Source: Hyphomicrobiales bacterium (GTDB lineage Bacteria > Pseudomonadota > Alphaproteobacteria > Rhizobiales > Rhizobiaceae). From it: a DNA stretch of 64,000 bases. A program made the translations under genes and the position numbers. Shown piece by piece: positions 63,428 through 64,000 of this stretch (its first letter is position 1; each line of letters starts with the position of its first letter). The notes beneath the pieces were generated by a model, which saw only the letters and a program-made list of their open reading frames with translations, made no database searches and was not told the origin of the DNA. The stretch spans positions 248,001 to 312,000 of the forward strand of contig UBMP01000011.1 in NCBI GenBank assembly GCA_900466575.1, given 5' to 3'.

Positions 63428-64000
63428 ATGGCGGGTTTCTTCTGCGCTTTGCCGCTGATCAGCAGTCTGGTCGCATCCTGCGGGGCCGGTGCGCCGCTCG
63501 CCACCGGCTATGTCGAGGGCGATTATGTGCTGATGGCACCGCTCGACGTGGCGCGGGTGGAGACGATTTCGGTGCGCCGGGGTGACCGGGTGAAGGCGGG
63601 GGCTTCGCTTGCTGCGATGGAAACGCAGGATGCCGAGATTGCCGTGCAGCTCGCAACCGCCGCGCTGGGGCAGGCTCGCGCGCAGCTTGCCAATCTGCAG
63701 GAAGGCAGGCGGCCGGAAGAGGTGGCGGTGATCCATGCCAATCTCGTCTCGGCCCAGGCGCAGGTCGAGGATGCGCAGCGCACCTTCGACCGGCAATCCG
63801 ACCTCCTGAAGCGCGGGATCTCCCCGCAAGCGGACTATGACAAGGCCAAGACCGCGCTCGATCTTGCGACCGCGGCCGTGGCGCAGGCCAATGCCAATCT
63901 GGCTGTCGCGCAACTGCCGGCGCGCAGCCAGGAAATCGATGCTGCCAGGGATGCCGTCAAACAGGCGGAGGCCTCGCTCGATCAAGCGAAGTGGAAGCTC
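63428..64000 (+). CDS. HlyD-family adaptor lipoprotein, YbhG-like (partial, cut by window end)
   Basis: The first 191 residues are present; the gene runs off the window. The start MAGFFCALPLISSLVASC gives a lipoprotein signal with lipobox VASC and acylated Cys18. A biotinyl-lipoyl-like half (YVLMAPLDVARVETISVRRG, then KAGASLAAMETQDAEIAVQL) leads into a long helical hairpin (QARAQLANLQEGRRPEEVAV; FDRQSDLLKRGISPQADYDK). It starts 4 bases after the TetR stop. By analogy with E. coli ybhGFSR, ABC exporter genes should follow. Confidence 0.88.
   Translation, partial: MAGFFCALPLISSLVASCGAGAPLATGYVEGDYVLMAPLDVARVETISVRRGDRVKAGASLAAMETQDAEIAVQLATAALGQARAQLANLQEGRRPEEVAVIHANLVSAQAQVEDAQRTFDRQSDLLKRGISPQADYDKAKTALDLATAAVAQANANLAVAQLPARSQEIDAARDAVKQAEASLDQAKWKL

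Overview
The window is high-GC, gene-dense chromosomal DNA of an alphaproteobacterium, most likely a member of the Rhizobiaceae (Agrobacterium/Rhizobium-like). This rests on gene content and order (a urt-ure urea block next to liv genes, an AraC-type PobR beside pobA, an RutR/PreTA/HydA/HyuC pyrimidine cluster), on RIME-like palindromic repeats between genes, and on the protein families. No tRNA, rRNA, CRISPR array, integrase or transposase was seen. The species cannot be fixed from sequence alone.

Layout. 0-8 kb: a phage-tail-like DUF2793 protein; an unusual hybrid histidine kinase whose sensor is an NCS1-permease-like membrane domain, overlapping a LuxR-type response regulator gene; a Phd/PemK-type toxin-antitoxin pair with a large operator palindrome; an acyl-CoA synthetase. 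8-14 kb: a branched-chain amino acid ABC importer (livHMGF, a small membrane protein, livK) on the minus strand. 14-29.5 kb: the urea block on the plus strand, urtABCDE then ureD-A-B-C-E-F-G. It is interrupted twice. Four extra genes (GFA-type, two tandem LprI-like, a GT29-like accessory protein) lie between ureB and ureC. A peroxiredoxin, a ParE-type TA module, a LysE exporter and an ABM protein lie between ureC and ureE.

29.6-35.9 kb: a CRP/FNR regulator with a consensus FNR/FixK box upstream and an RND efflux pair (adaptor plus pump). 35.9-44.6 kb: an NMT1/SsuA-type ABC importer, a cupin, dihydropyrimidinase, a DUF559 nuclease-like gene, a carbamoyl-beta-alanine-type amidohydrolase and the regulator RutR. 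44.8-51.3 kb: a PAS-GAF-GGDEF-EAL protein; a small block with truncated haemoglobin, DUF423, IsdG-like and DUF2325 proteins; pobA/pobR. 51.4-54.1 kb: preT-preA, the first step of reductive pyrimidine degradation. 54.4-64 kb: transporters (DMT, MFS, ArsB-like), an HWE-type histidine kinase, an atypical pyruvate-kinase-like protein, an alpha/beta hydrolase, a TPR protein, and a CecR-like TetR regulator followed by an HlyD-type lipoprotein cut by the window end.

How it fits together. Much of the window is nitrogen scavenging: urea uptake and hydrolysis, amino acid uptake, and reductive pyrimidine breakdown to beta-alanine, ammonia and CO2. Two related dyads, one midway between rutR and hyuC and one upstream of preT, resemble the RutR operator and would tie the two separated pyrimidine loci into one regulon. 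The ABC importer in between is a plausible pyrimidine or pyrimidine-like uptake system, but its substrate is inferred from context only.
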